A stretch of 58,028 nucleotides of DNA, taken from contig CASFYR010000067.1 of assembly GCA_949298975.1 (NCBI GenBank), forward strand, positions 1-58,028, given 5' to 3'. The number at the start of each line of letters is the position of its first letter. Position 1 is the first letter of the stretch. Of this stretch, positions 26,369 to 34,800 are shown one piece after another. The position numbers were made by a program, and so were the translations under genes. This stretch comes from an uncultured Bacillota bacterium. Lineage in GTDB: Bacteria; Bacillota_I; Bacilli_A; Erysipelotrichales; Erysipelotrichaceae. The notes below the pieces were generated by a model. The model was not told where the DNA came from. It did no database searches and saw nothing but the letters and a program-made list of their open reading frames with translations.

Positions 26369-27655
26369 ATGTCATTTTTGATTGGGCCAATGCGCAAGCA
26401 TATCAATGGTCACAAAGAATTAACTGCCCATAATGAAATCCTTAAGGTCGAAAATATTGAAAAAGTATTTTTGCCTTTGGCTATGGGTAATGCCAAAATT
26501 GACGTGTTGGTAAAAGAAGGGGATCTGGTCAAGGTCGGTGATAAAGTCGCAAACCGCAATGATCATTTCTATATTCCTGTCTTTGCGCCGGTATCAGGTA
26601 AAGTGCTTGGTATTGAAAAGCGGATGGGAGCCAATCTGAAGCCGACCGATCATTTGGTGATTGAAAATGATGGGAAGTTCACTAAAGCTGAAAATCTTTC
26701 TACCTTGAGCTTAACTGCTTCGAGGGAAGAAATAATTGATTTTATCAAAGATAAAGGCTTAGTCGGCTGCGGCGGGGCCGGATTTCCGACATATATCAAA
26801 TATCAGACCGACAAGTGTGAAACACTAATTATCAACGCCGTAGAATGTGAACCATATATCACATCGGATGCCAGAGGCATCGAACTTTACCAGGATTATC
26901 TCAAAGAGGGAGTCTTGGCAATGTTTAAAGCATCAGCGGCCAAAGTATGCTATGTCGGCATCAAGGAAAGCAAGAAAGAGCTGATCAGTATCTTGCAGGA
27001 TTTATTTAAAGATGCTCAGGGAGTTGAAGTTAAAGCAGTTCCGGATGTTTATCCGATGGGCTGGGAGAGAACTTTATTGTTTGAGCTGATCCATAAGCGT
27101 TATGACAAACTGCCGATCGAAGTCGGCTGTATCGTTTCCAATGCTACGACCGCTATCATGCTGGGCAAAGCGATGAAGACCGGTGAGCCGATTGTTGAGA
27201 AGATCGTTACCGTATCAGGCGATGCGATTAAGGAACCGCACAATGTTATGTGTCCGATCGGAACGCCGTTTGCTGTTTTGATCGATATGTGCGGCGGTTA
27301 TACGACTGATCGGATTTCGCTGATTGCCGGCGGTCCAATGATGGGCGGGGCAGTTATTAAAGATGAAGTATGCGTCGGTTTGGCCGCTAATGCCATTACG
27401 GTTCTTAAGTATCAGGATATTGAGCCGCTCAAATGTCTGCGTTGCGGTCAATGCGTTGAGCATTGCCCTAGCGGCCTGCAGCCGGTAAATATCGCCAACG
27501 CTTACAAAGCGAACGATGTTGACCGCTTGGCCAAATTAAAACCGATGGATTGTATTGAGTGCGGTATGTGCACTTACATCTGTCCGTCAAAGATTGAAGT
27601 AACGGAAAACGTCAGAAAAGCCAAAAGAGTTATGGCTTTACGGATGAAGAAATAG
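26369..27655 (+). CDS. rnfC: Rnf electron transport complex subunit RnfC
   Basis: RnfC is the peripheral subunit that reacts with NADH and carries FMN and two [4Fe-4S] clusters. The 428-residue protein has an N-terminal barrel-sandwich segment, the glycine-rich NADH/FMN region GLVGCGGAGFPTYIKY near residue 130, and at the C-terminus two cluster motifs, CLRCGQCVEHCP and CIECGMCTYICP. Start 26369 is chosen for its AGGAGGG site. It is the first gene of a CDGEAB-ordered operon, the order known from Clostridia and Acetobacterium. Confidence 0.95.
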   Translation: MSFLIGPMRKHINGHKELTAHNEILKVENIEKVFLPLAMGNAKIDVLVKEGDLVKVGDKVANRNDHFYIPVFAPVSGKVLGIEKRMGANLKPTDHLVIENDGKFTKAENLSTLSLTASREEIIDFIKDKGLVGCGGAGFPTYIKYQTDKCETLIINAVECEPYITSDARGIELYQDYLKEGVLAMFKASAAKVCYVGIKESKKELISILQDLFKDAQGVEVKAVPDVYPMGWERTLLFELIHKRYDKLPIEVGCIVSNATTAIMLGKAMKTGEPIVEKIVTVSGDAIKEPHNVMCPIGTPFAVLIDMCGGYTTDRISLIAGGPMMGGAVIKDEVCVGLAANAITVLKYQDIEPLKCLRCGQCVEHCPSGLQPVNIANAYKANDVDRLAKLKPMDCIECGMCTYICPSKIEVTENVRKAKRVMALRMKK

Positions 27656-27672
27656 GAAAGGGGTCATATTTA

Positions 27673-29514
27673 ATGGAAATTAAGTTTAAAACAGCTCCTC
27701 ATATAAGACAAAAGCTTTCAACTCAGGGTATTATGCTGAATCTGACCTTAGGTCTTTTGGTGGTATATCTTTTTGGGTTATGGCGTGCTTATACTTTAGG
27801 AACTGCTTATATGACCAATGTCATCGTCTTGCTGGTCACGGCTGTTTTGGTGGCTTTGATAACCGAAGGCGTGTGGGCATTAGTTACCAAAAACAATGTT
27901 TTGAAATATCTTAAAACCTCATTCGGTTGGGTTACGGCCATCATTTTGGTCTTGATGGTTCCGGTAAATACCGAACCTTATGCGATCGCTGTTGCGACTT
28001 TTATCGCCATTTTCTTTGGCAAGCTGGTCTTTGGCGGTTTTGGTCAAAACGTATTCAATCCGGCTGCCGTCGGAAGAGCGATTATCTTCGCCAGTTTTGC
28101 CGGCAGTATCAGCGCTGATTTAGTTACGACTGCTACCCCGACCACTACCATCGCCAGTTCCGGCTGGATGCTTTCAAATGAGATGTTTGCTACATTCCTC
28201 AATGATTTTGGCGGTATCGGCAATCTTATTATCGGGAATTATTCCGGAGCGATCGGCGAGACCTGCAGCTTGTTGATTCTGGCGGTAGGGGTTTATCTTG
28301 CCTTTAGAGAAGTCATTGACTGGCGGGTTCCGGTTACCTATTTAGGCGTTATTTTCTTTGGCGCCCTTGTTATCGGAATGATGAACGGCCTTGGCATTGA
28401 ATATGCACTGTTTAATGTCTTTACCGGCGGTGCGGTTTTTGGCGCTGTCTTTATGCTGACCGATCCGGTTACCAACCCTAACACCAGAGCCGGACGTATT
28501 GTGTTTGCAGTTATTGCTGCCTTTTTCACGATGCTCATCCGCTATATGGCCAATCTCCCTGAAGGAGTATTGTACTCGATCCTGATTGCTAATATTCTGA
28601 CACCGGTCATTGACAAGTATTTCGACGGCAAACAGGTTGCTTTGGAAAAACGCAACAATATCGCTACCGTTACGACGGTCATCGTTGGTATCGTGGTTAT
28701 CAGTTTAGTCGGTACGACACTGGTTCCATCAGAAAAATACCGCAGCATTAATGTTCCTGACGGACCGGTAGTAACCCTGATGGACGATCTTAGCGAATTT
28801 AATCCAAAATTGGTTTCACAAGATGGTAATACCTATGTCATCAGCGTCAAAGGTTACGGTCTGCTTGATCCGGATGGCGCCGCTGCTTATTCCGGTCATG
28901 ATTACAGCCGCAACGAAATCACGGTTACGGTTAGTGCTGACGGATCAGCGATCGAATCGTTAGAATTCACTACCTTTGGCGATACACCAAATTATGGTGA
29001 TAAATGTTTGGAAGATATTTTCCTCAACCAGTTCAGCGGTCTTACTTTAGAAAGCGAAGTCAATTGCGTATCATCAGCTACCTATACTTCTAAATCGGTC
29101 ATTGCCGCTGCCCAACTGGCGCTCAATGGCGGTGTAACCTATAAAAAAGGCGGCGAAGTTGCCCTGAATTCCGATTTCAGCGAATATAAAGTTCAGGTTA
29201 CGGATAATGGCGACGGAACTTATCACGTAAGTGCTTTGGGCTTTGGTTTCCTTGAACCGGAAGTTGCTTCTTACTCAGGCCATGAGTACAGCCGCAATGA
29301 ATTTGACATCACGGTTACTGACGGCGTCATTTCTAAGATTGTCTTTGCTACATTCGGTGATACGCCGGGTTATGGTGACGCCTGTGTTGATGAAGGCTAT
29401 CTTGAATCATATATCGGCAAAGGTCTTGAAGATAGTGCCGATCTGATCTCGGGAGCCACGTTTACATCGAAATCAGTTGCCGCTGCTGTAAGTGCAGTTT
29501 TAGGCGGTAACTAG
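27673..29514 (+). CDS. rnfD: Rnf subunit RnfD fused to two C-terminal FMN-binding-like domains
   Basis: RnfD is a membrane subunit of the ion-pumping Rnf complex. Residues 1-355 look like a normal RnfD/NqrB with about ten helices, including KLVFGGFGQNVFNPAAVGRA. The protein is 613 residues long, nearly twice the usual 310-350. Residues about 366-490 and 491-613 form two tandem repeats related to the FMN-binding domain, sharing YSGH-YSRNE and FGDTP-YGD motifs. The second repeat has the flavinylation-type SGATFTS (residues 593-599); the first has SSATYTS (467-473), lacking the Gly. The usual SGAT site inside the membrane part is also altered (TATPTT). ApbE next door could modify the C-terminal repeat. 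No frameshift is involved. Confidence 0.93.
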   Translation: MEIKFKTAPHIRQKLSTQGIMLNLTLGLLVVYLFGLWRAYTLGTAYMTNVIVLLVTAVLVALITEGVWALVTKNNVLKYLKTSFGWVTAIILVLMVPVNTEPYAIAVATFIAIFFGKLVFGGFGQNVFNPAAVGRAIIFASFAGSISADLVTTATPTTTIASSGWMLSNEMFATFLNDFGGIGNLIIGNYSGAIGETCSLLILAVGVYLAFREVIDWRVPVTYLGVIFFGALVIGMMNGLGIEYALFNVFTGGAVFGAVFMLTDPVTNPNTRAGRIVFAVIAAFFTMLIRYMANLPEGVLYSILIANILTPVIDKYFDGKQVALEKRNNIATVTTVIVGIVVISLVGTTLVPSEKYRSINVPDGPVVTLMDDLSEFNPKLVSQDGNTYVISVKGYGLLDPDGAAAYSGHDYSRNEITVTVSADGSAIESLEFTTFGDTPNYGDKCLEDIFLNQFSGLTLESEVNCVSSATYTSKSVIAAAQLALNGGVTYKKGGEVALNSDFSEYKVQVTDNGDGTYHVSALGFGFLEPEVASYSGHEYSRNEFDITVTDGVISKIVFATFGDTPGYGDACVDEGYLESYIGKGLEDSADLISGATFTSKSVAAAVSAVLGGN

Positions 29515-29525
29515 GAGGTGAACTT

Positions 29526-30041
29526 ATGAAAAAAGCATTGATATTAGTTTTGTTTCTGGGTATCATAAGCGCGATTGCCGGTATCGGCGTCGGAGCGGTC
29601 AATAATGTTACTGAACCGATCATTACCGAAAGATTGCTGGCGGCGGAAAAACAAAATCTGGAGAAAATGTTCCCCGGAGCTGAATTTGCACCGATCGAAG
29701 ATATAGACACAGATGACGGTTTAGTTACCGGTGCCTTTGAAGTGGTCGGCAAAGGATATGCTATGAAGGTTGAGACAACCGGTTATAACAGTTCGACACC
29801 TATCATTTTGCTGATCGGCTTTGACAATGACGGGGTAATTACCGATGTCATGGCTTTGCAGCAGCAGGAGACCGACGGCTTTGGTACCAAAGTATTTGAA
29901 AATGAGAATATTGACAGTTTATTTGTCGGCAAAGGATTGGACGAGAAAACTGATCTTTTATCCGGCGCGACAGTTACTTCAACAGCTGTTCAGGGAGCAA
30001 TCGCTTCAGCACAGAACTTATTGAAGGAAATAATTGGTTAA
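29526..30041 (+). CDS. rnfG: Rnf subunit RnfG (FMN-carrying)
   Basis: RnfG is anchored by one helix and carries a covalently bound FMN on the outer side. The 171-residue protein has an N-terminal helix (about 5-25) and an FMN-binding domain with the flavinylation motif SGATVTS, target Thr at residue 149. QQQETDGFGTKVFE is the conserved segment ahead of it. It is a little shorter than typical RnfG (about 190-210). AGGAGG precedes the ATG 11 nt after rnfD. ApbE encoded divergently is the expected modifying enzyme. Confidence 0.94.
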   Translation: MKKALILVLFLGIISAIAGIGVGAVNNVTEPIITERLLAAEKQNLEKMFPGAEFAPIEDIDTDDGLVTGAFEVVGKGYAMKVETTGYNSSTPIILLIGFDNDGVITDVMALQQQETDGFGTKVFENENIDSLFVGKGLDEKTDLLSGATVTSTAVQGAIASAQNLLKEIIG

Positions 30042-30051
30042 GGGGGTCAAT

Positions 30052-30690
30052 ATGTGGAATAATTTTAAAAATGGTTTTATTAAAGAAAACCCAGTATTCG
30101 GTCTGTATTTAGGTATGTGCAGTGCCCTGGCCATTTCGACCAGCCTTAACAATGCGATCGGTATGGGACTTTGCGTTACTATCGTTTTGCTGTTTTCTAA
30201 TGTGATTATTTCGGCTATCCGCAAGATAACACCCGATGAGATCCGCATCCCGGTCTATATCGTGGTCATTGCCACTTTAGTAACGATCGTTGAAATGCTG
30301 GTTCATGCCTTTATGCCTGAACTTTACAGTTCATTGGGTGTCTTCCTGTCTTTGATCGTCGTTAACTGCATTATTTTAGGCCGGGCTGAAGCTTTTGCTT
30401 CCAAAAACGGGATTGTAACCAGTGCGGTCGATGGCATTGGCATGGGTCTTGGCTATACTTTTGCACTGTTATTGATCTCGGTGACCAGAGAATTCTTAAC
30501 CACCGGCGGTATTGCCTTCGTCAATCCTTTTGATGCCACTCAAACTCTGTTCGCTTTCTCGATCGAGGCTCTTCAGCCATATACCATTTCTTTATTTTCA
30601 GGTTCAGTCGGAGCATTTTTGACTTTTGCCTGTTTTGCTGCTTTGTTTGCCTGGATCAAATCACGTTCTGCTAAAAAGGAGGTTAAGTAA
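30052..30690 (+). CDS. rnfE: Rnf subunit RnfE
   Basis: RnfE is an integral membrane subunit that pairs with RnfA; in related NQR complexes the two homologues hold an intramembrane iron centre. The 212-residue protein has six hydrophobic helices and the family motifs NPVFGLYLGMCSALA near residue 12 and LIVVNCIILGRAEAFA near residue 100, with the Cys in both helices. Start 30052 is used because AGGGGG lies just upstream; the in-frame ATG at 30034 lies before that site. rnfA begins on the last base of its stop codon. Confidence 0.95.
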   Translation: MWNNFKNGFIKENPVFGLYLGMCSALAISTSLNNAIGMGLCVTIVLLFSNVIISAIRKITPDEIRIPVYIVVIATLVTIVEMLVHAFMPELYSSLGVFLSLIVVNCIILGRAEAFASKNGIVTSAVDGIGMGLGYTFALLLISVTREFLTTGGIAFVNPFDATQTLFAFSIEALQPYTISLFSGSVGAFLTFACFAALFAWIKSRSAKKEVK

Positions 30691-31265
30691 TGGTTGAATT
30701 ATTTTCGATGGCTTTAGCCGCCGTACTTATCAATAATGTCGTTTTGTCTAAGTTCCTCGGTATCTGTCCGTTTCTGGGGGTTTCTAAAAATTCCAAGAGC
30801 GCAATCGGGATGGGGCTGGCTGTAATCTTTGTTATCTTTGGCGCTTCACTGATTACTTTCGCGCTTTATAATTTAGTGCTTGAACCGCTGGAGATCGAGT
30901 ATATGCAGCTTATCTCTTTCATTTTGGTTATTGCGACCTTTGTACAGTTTACCGAGATGTTCATCAAGAAATACAGTGCTTCACTGTATAAATCTTTAGG
31001 CATCTATCTGCCGCTGATCACAACTAACTGCGTTGTATTGTTTGTGGCGAAAGACAACATCACTCAGAATTATGACCTGATTGAAACGATCGTCAATTCC
31101 ATAGCAGTTCCTTTAGGATTCATGCTGGTTTTATATCTTTTCTCTTGTTTGCGAGAAAGACTGGACAGCGCCGATACTCTGCCTGCCTGGAAAGGCAACC
31201 CAGTGGCGCTGGTCACAGCCGCTTTAATGGCTTTGGCTTTTAGCGGCTTTGCCGGTATCGTTTAA
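30690..31265 (+). CDS. rnfA: Rnf subunit RnfA
   Basis: RnfA is the inverted-topology partner of RnfE in the membrane. The 191-residue protein has six helices and the motifs NNVVLSKFLGICPFLGVS near residues 15-32 and LPLITTNCVVLFVA near 107, whose Cys residues correspond to ligands of the intramembrane iron site known from NqrD/E and Rnf structures. AAGGAGG precedes the ATG. The stop of rnfE and the start of rnfA share a base, as do its stop and the next start. Confidence 0.95.
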   Translation: MVELFSMALAAVLINNVVLSKFLGICPFLGVSKNSKSAIGMGLAVIFVIFGASLITFALYNLVLEPLEIEYMQLISFILVIATFVQFTEMFIKKYSASLYKSLGIYLPLITTNCVVLFVAKDNITQNYDLIETIVNSIAVPLGFMLVLYLFSCLRERLDSADTLPAWKGNPVALVTAALMALAFSGFAGIV

Positions 31266-31459
31266 TGATCAAAATCATTTACGCAGTAATATTTTTCGCT
31301 GTATTGGCAGGAATATACTGTATCGGCTATTATTTGAATCATCAGACCCCTAAACCTAAGGGTTGTGAGAATCTGAAAGCCGAATGCGACGGATGTAAAA
31401 TAACTTCATGTATGAATAATCCGATTCATGATTATAAAAAAGGAGAAGAAAATGATTAA
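31265..31459 (+). CDS. Small Cys-rich membrane protein, NqrM-like, inside the rnf operon
   Basis: The 64-residue protein has one N-terminal helix (about residues 3-23) and then a short tail with four Cys (34, 41, 44, 49) in the pattern C-x6-C-x2-C-x4-C. This layout recalls NqrM, a single-helix Cys-rich factor needed to mature the iron centre of Na+-NQR, and also the FeoB-associated Cys-rich membrane proteins. It lies between rnfA and rnfB and overlaps both (1 nt and 8 nt), so it is translated with the complex. A role in placing iron in the RnfA/RnfE site is inference; a structural role is possible. Confidence 0.7.
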   Translation: MIKIIYAVIFFAVLAGIYCIGYYLNHQTPKPKGCENLKAECDGCKITSCMNNPIHDYKKGEEND

Positions 31460-31760
31460 TGCTTTGGCTGTAATGCTGGTGCTAGGCTGTGCAATGGGTT
31501 TGATCCTTTATCTGGCTTCGACGGCTTTCCATGTTGAAGTTGACGAAAGACTAGAGAAAACTACTGCCATGCTGCCGGGATATAATTGCGGAAGTTGTGG
31601 TTATCCGGGCTGCAGCGGTCTGGCTTCGGCTCTGATCAATAAAGAGACCGATACTGTAAATTGCCGCCCTTGCAAAAAGGAACAAAGAGATGCAATCGTT
31701 GAATATCTCAATAATACTCCCGATGCAGAAGGCAATACTTTAAAGGTCAAATCGATCTAA
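31452..31760 (+). CDS. rnfB: Short RnfB with only the first Fe-S domain
   Basis: RnfB normally receives electrons from, or passes them to, ferredoxin. This 102-residue protein keeps the N-terminal helix (about 5-25) and the four-Cys Fe-S domain, CGSCGYPGC and a following CRPC (Cys 46, 49, 54 and 71), but ends right after it. Typical RnfB proteins have 190-330 residues with two or more ferredoxin clusters. The stop is followed within 25 nt by a strong terminator, so the gene looks complete rather than broken. AAAGGAG supports the start at 31452. It ends the rnf operon. Confidence 0.88.
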   Translation: MINALAVMLVLGCAMGLILYLASTAFHVEVDERLEKTTAMLPGYNCGSCGYPGCSGLASALINKETDTVNCRPCKKEQRDAIVEYLNNTPDAEGNTLKVKSI

Positions 31761-31781
31761 TATAAAATCATCTTAGATACT

Positions 31782-31824
31782 AAGCGGTCAAGAAGATCTC
31801 AGGAAATCTTTTGGCCGCTTTTTC
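31782..31824 (+). terminator. rnf operon terminator
   Basis: A long imperfect stem (AAGCGGTCAA pairing with TTGGCCGCTT, extended inward with bulges) is followed by a run of T. Confidence 0.85.
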
Positions 31825-31882
31825 TTTTGGGAAAAATAACAATCAGCGGAAATAATCAGATACAAGGCAGAAAGGAAAAAGC

Positions 31883-34800
31883 ATGAAAAAGATTATTAAG
31901 ATTCTGTTATGTGTTTTGATTATCGGAAAAATTGCAGCAATTAACCCGATCGCTGCGCAAAGCGGCTCGTTAAATCGACCTTTTGGCGGGTATCAGGGTT
32001 ATTTTCAGATCGATTCCTATTCCGGTGGTTGGCAAGGCACTCATTATTGGTGGGCGGTGACCAAGATTGGCGATGCAATAGCTTACTGTATCGATCCGAC
32101 CCGTCATACGACTCTTGGCGGGAATTATTCAGCTGACGATTTTATCAATAAACTGCCGGCTGCTCAAAAGAATACAATTTGGCAGATCGCCTATTTTGGT
32201 TATGGTTATGATGACGATATGGCCAGCGAGAGATATCTGGCGGCCCAGGAGCTGATATGGGAACAGATGAATATCGGTCAGTTGCGCGGCTATGGCGGCA
32301 GTGAAAGATTTGCCATCAGCTGGATCGATACAGCAGCCGATATCGATGCTGCGAAAATTGAAAAATATAAAAAGATCATTAACGATCTGATGGGCCAATA
32401 TCATCTCTCACCATCGTTTAAAGCGGATTTAGTTGCGGTAAAAGTTGGCGATATTGTTACTTTGAAAGATAAAAACGGATTGCTGGATCAATATGAGTTC
32501 AGTTTTCCTGCAAGCATAAAATTGATCAGGCAGAACAAAGATGAGCTGGTTTTTGAAGTGATTGCCGAGAGTATTCAAAGGGAAAAACTGACTTTTAAGA
32601 AAAAAGAACGGCCGCAGAGCAAAGTTACGGTCGTTTGGGGCAAAGATGATGATCAAAAATTATTTACCGCCGGTTTGGATATGTTTGACGAAGATTACGG
32701 TGAAGTTAGTTTTATTATCCCTTACGGCCGCCTTCGAATACATAAAACCGATGCCAGAACCGGCGCGGTGGCGCAGGGAACGGCTTCTTTGGCTAATGCG
32801 GAATTTTCAATTTACGATACTGCCGATAATCATTTGATCCAGACGATAACGACAGATGAAAACGGAGTGGCATTAAGTGGCGATATTTTAAGCGGGACGA
32901 GCGTCAAGGTATGTGAAACCAAAGCGCCTGAAGGATATATTCGATCCGATGTGTGTCAATTCGCAACTGTTGCAAGCAATCAGACGATCGAAATGACGAT
33001 TGCCAACGAAGTTCAAAGCGGCAGCTGGCAGGGGGTTAAAATCGATGCAGAAACCGGTCATGTCGCTCAAGGACAGGCGACGTTGGCTGGTGCTGTTTTT
33101 GCCGCTTATATCAACGGAAAGGAAGTGGAAAGATTAATCACCGGTATTGATGGGTATACTCCTGTTTCTCAAAGTTATCCGCTCGGAACCAAACTGAATG
33201 TCTGCGAGATAGAGGCTCCTGTCGGATACGAGCTGTCTGATGAGCCATGCCGCATGATAACGATCAAACCAAATGCAAATGTCGAAGTTGAGATTGCCGA
33301 TGAGATTAAAAGAGGCAGAGTTATCATTGAAAAAAGAGATGCGCAAAGCGGCAAAACTACTCAGGGCGACAGTACTTTTGAAGGATTGCGGTTCATTTTG
33401 ACTTGCGAGGGTATGGATGACGTGTATCTGACAATGGATCAATCGGGTGTCGTTTATAGTGAAGCGGTATTTCCTTACGGCAGCAGAGTGGCAATTCGCG
33501 AAATTACCAATGACTGCTTTATTGAAAATGATGAGATCAAAAATGTGATCATCAACGACACTGAAAACGGCAATTATGTTGAATTTGTTAATCAAGTGAA
33601 AAAAGGCCGGATTGAGATTATAAAATTTATTGACGAGATCAATAATGAGAATGGCAGCGAAGTCAAGCTTCCGGGCGAAGGATTCAGTTTTGTCATCTAT
33701 CTGGCGCGTGACAATACTGAAGTCGCCAAAATTACAACCGACAGTGACGGTCGGGCCATAAGTCCTGATTTGCCATACGGCCGCTATCTTGTTAAGGAGA
33801 TCGGGAAAGCGGACGATCCTTCTTATGAGCTGATTGATGATTTTGAAATTGAGATCAAAGAAGCTGGCAAGACATATCTTAAAGTTGTTGCGAATGTTCC
33901 AAAAAGCGGTCGTCTAAAGGTGGTAAAACGCAACGGCGATACGAATGTTCCGGTTGAAGGGATGCGGTTCCGGTTATATCGGTTAAATGAAAACGGCGAA
34001 AAAATAAACCTCCTGAATGAAACGGATGACTTTTATGAAACTGATAAAACCGGATCAATCACCCTAAATAATAAGCTTATTTATGGTAATTATGTTTTAG
34101 AGGAAATTCAAGCCCCGGAGGGCTTGATGGTATCGCCTTTGATCAATGTTGTGATTGATGATGACCTGGTTGTGCTGGACGTTGTCAACGACAGCATCAA
34201 AGGTGTGGTGAAGATCAAAAAAAGCGGCCGGATCTTTAATGGCTGCAGCAGTCAAAGCAGTGATTTTGGAGAAGTTAGAGAATTGATTTATGCTGACGGC
34301 CCGATTCCAAATACAGAATGGGGTATTTATGCAAGTGAAGATATCTTTGCCAACGATATCGAGCGTACCAAACTATACTCCGCCGATCAATTACTTCAGA
34401 CGGTAGTTACCGACGAATATGGTGAAGCGGCTTTTGATCCGCTGCCTGTTGGCAAGTATTATGTTCGGGAAATAAAAACGCTGCCTGGTCTTATTTTGGA
34501 TCAGCGTACTTATGATGTGACGATCACGGAAAAGGAAAGGGAATTCACCTTTGAATCGTTTAACGATTCACTTAAGACCAGAATTAATCTTTTGAAATCT
34601 CTGGAATTTAATGAAGATGAAACCGCTTATGCCCAGGTCGTTTTCGGCTTATTCAAAACCGAACCGTTATTTGATGAAAAGGGTGAAACGATTCTGACAA
34701 ATGATCAATTAATTCGCCTTGTCACATTTGATAAAACCGGCAAACCGCTTGGTTTGGATCGGCTGGAACTTCCCTCGGGCAATTATTATCTTAAAGAATT

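Noticed and set aside
31452..31760. Frameshift explaining the short rnfB
   Set aside because: The sequence after the stop holds no further Cys cluster motif in any forward frame and a terminator follows at once.
33134..33595. Minus-strand 153-codon open frame inside the adhesin gene
   Set aside because: It is a shadow of the adhesin frame, without a recognised domain or ribosome site.
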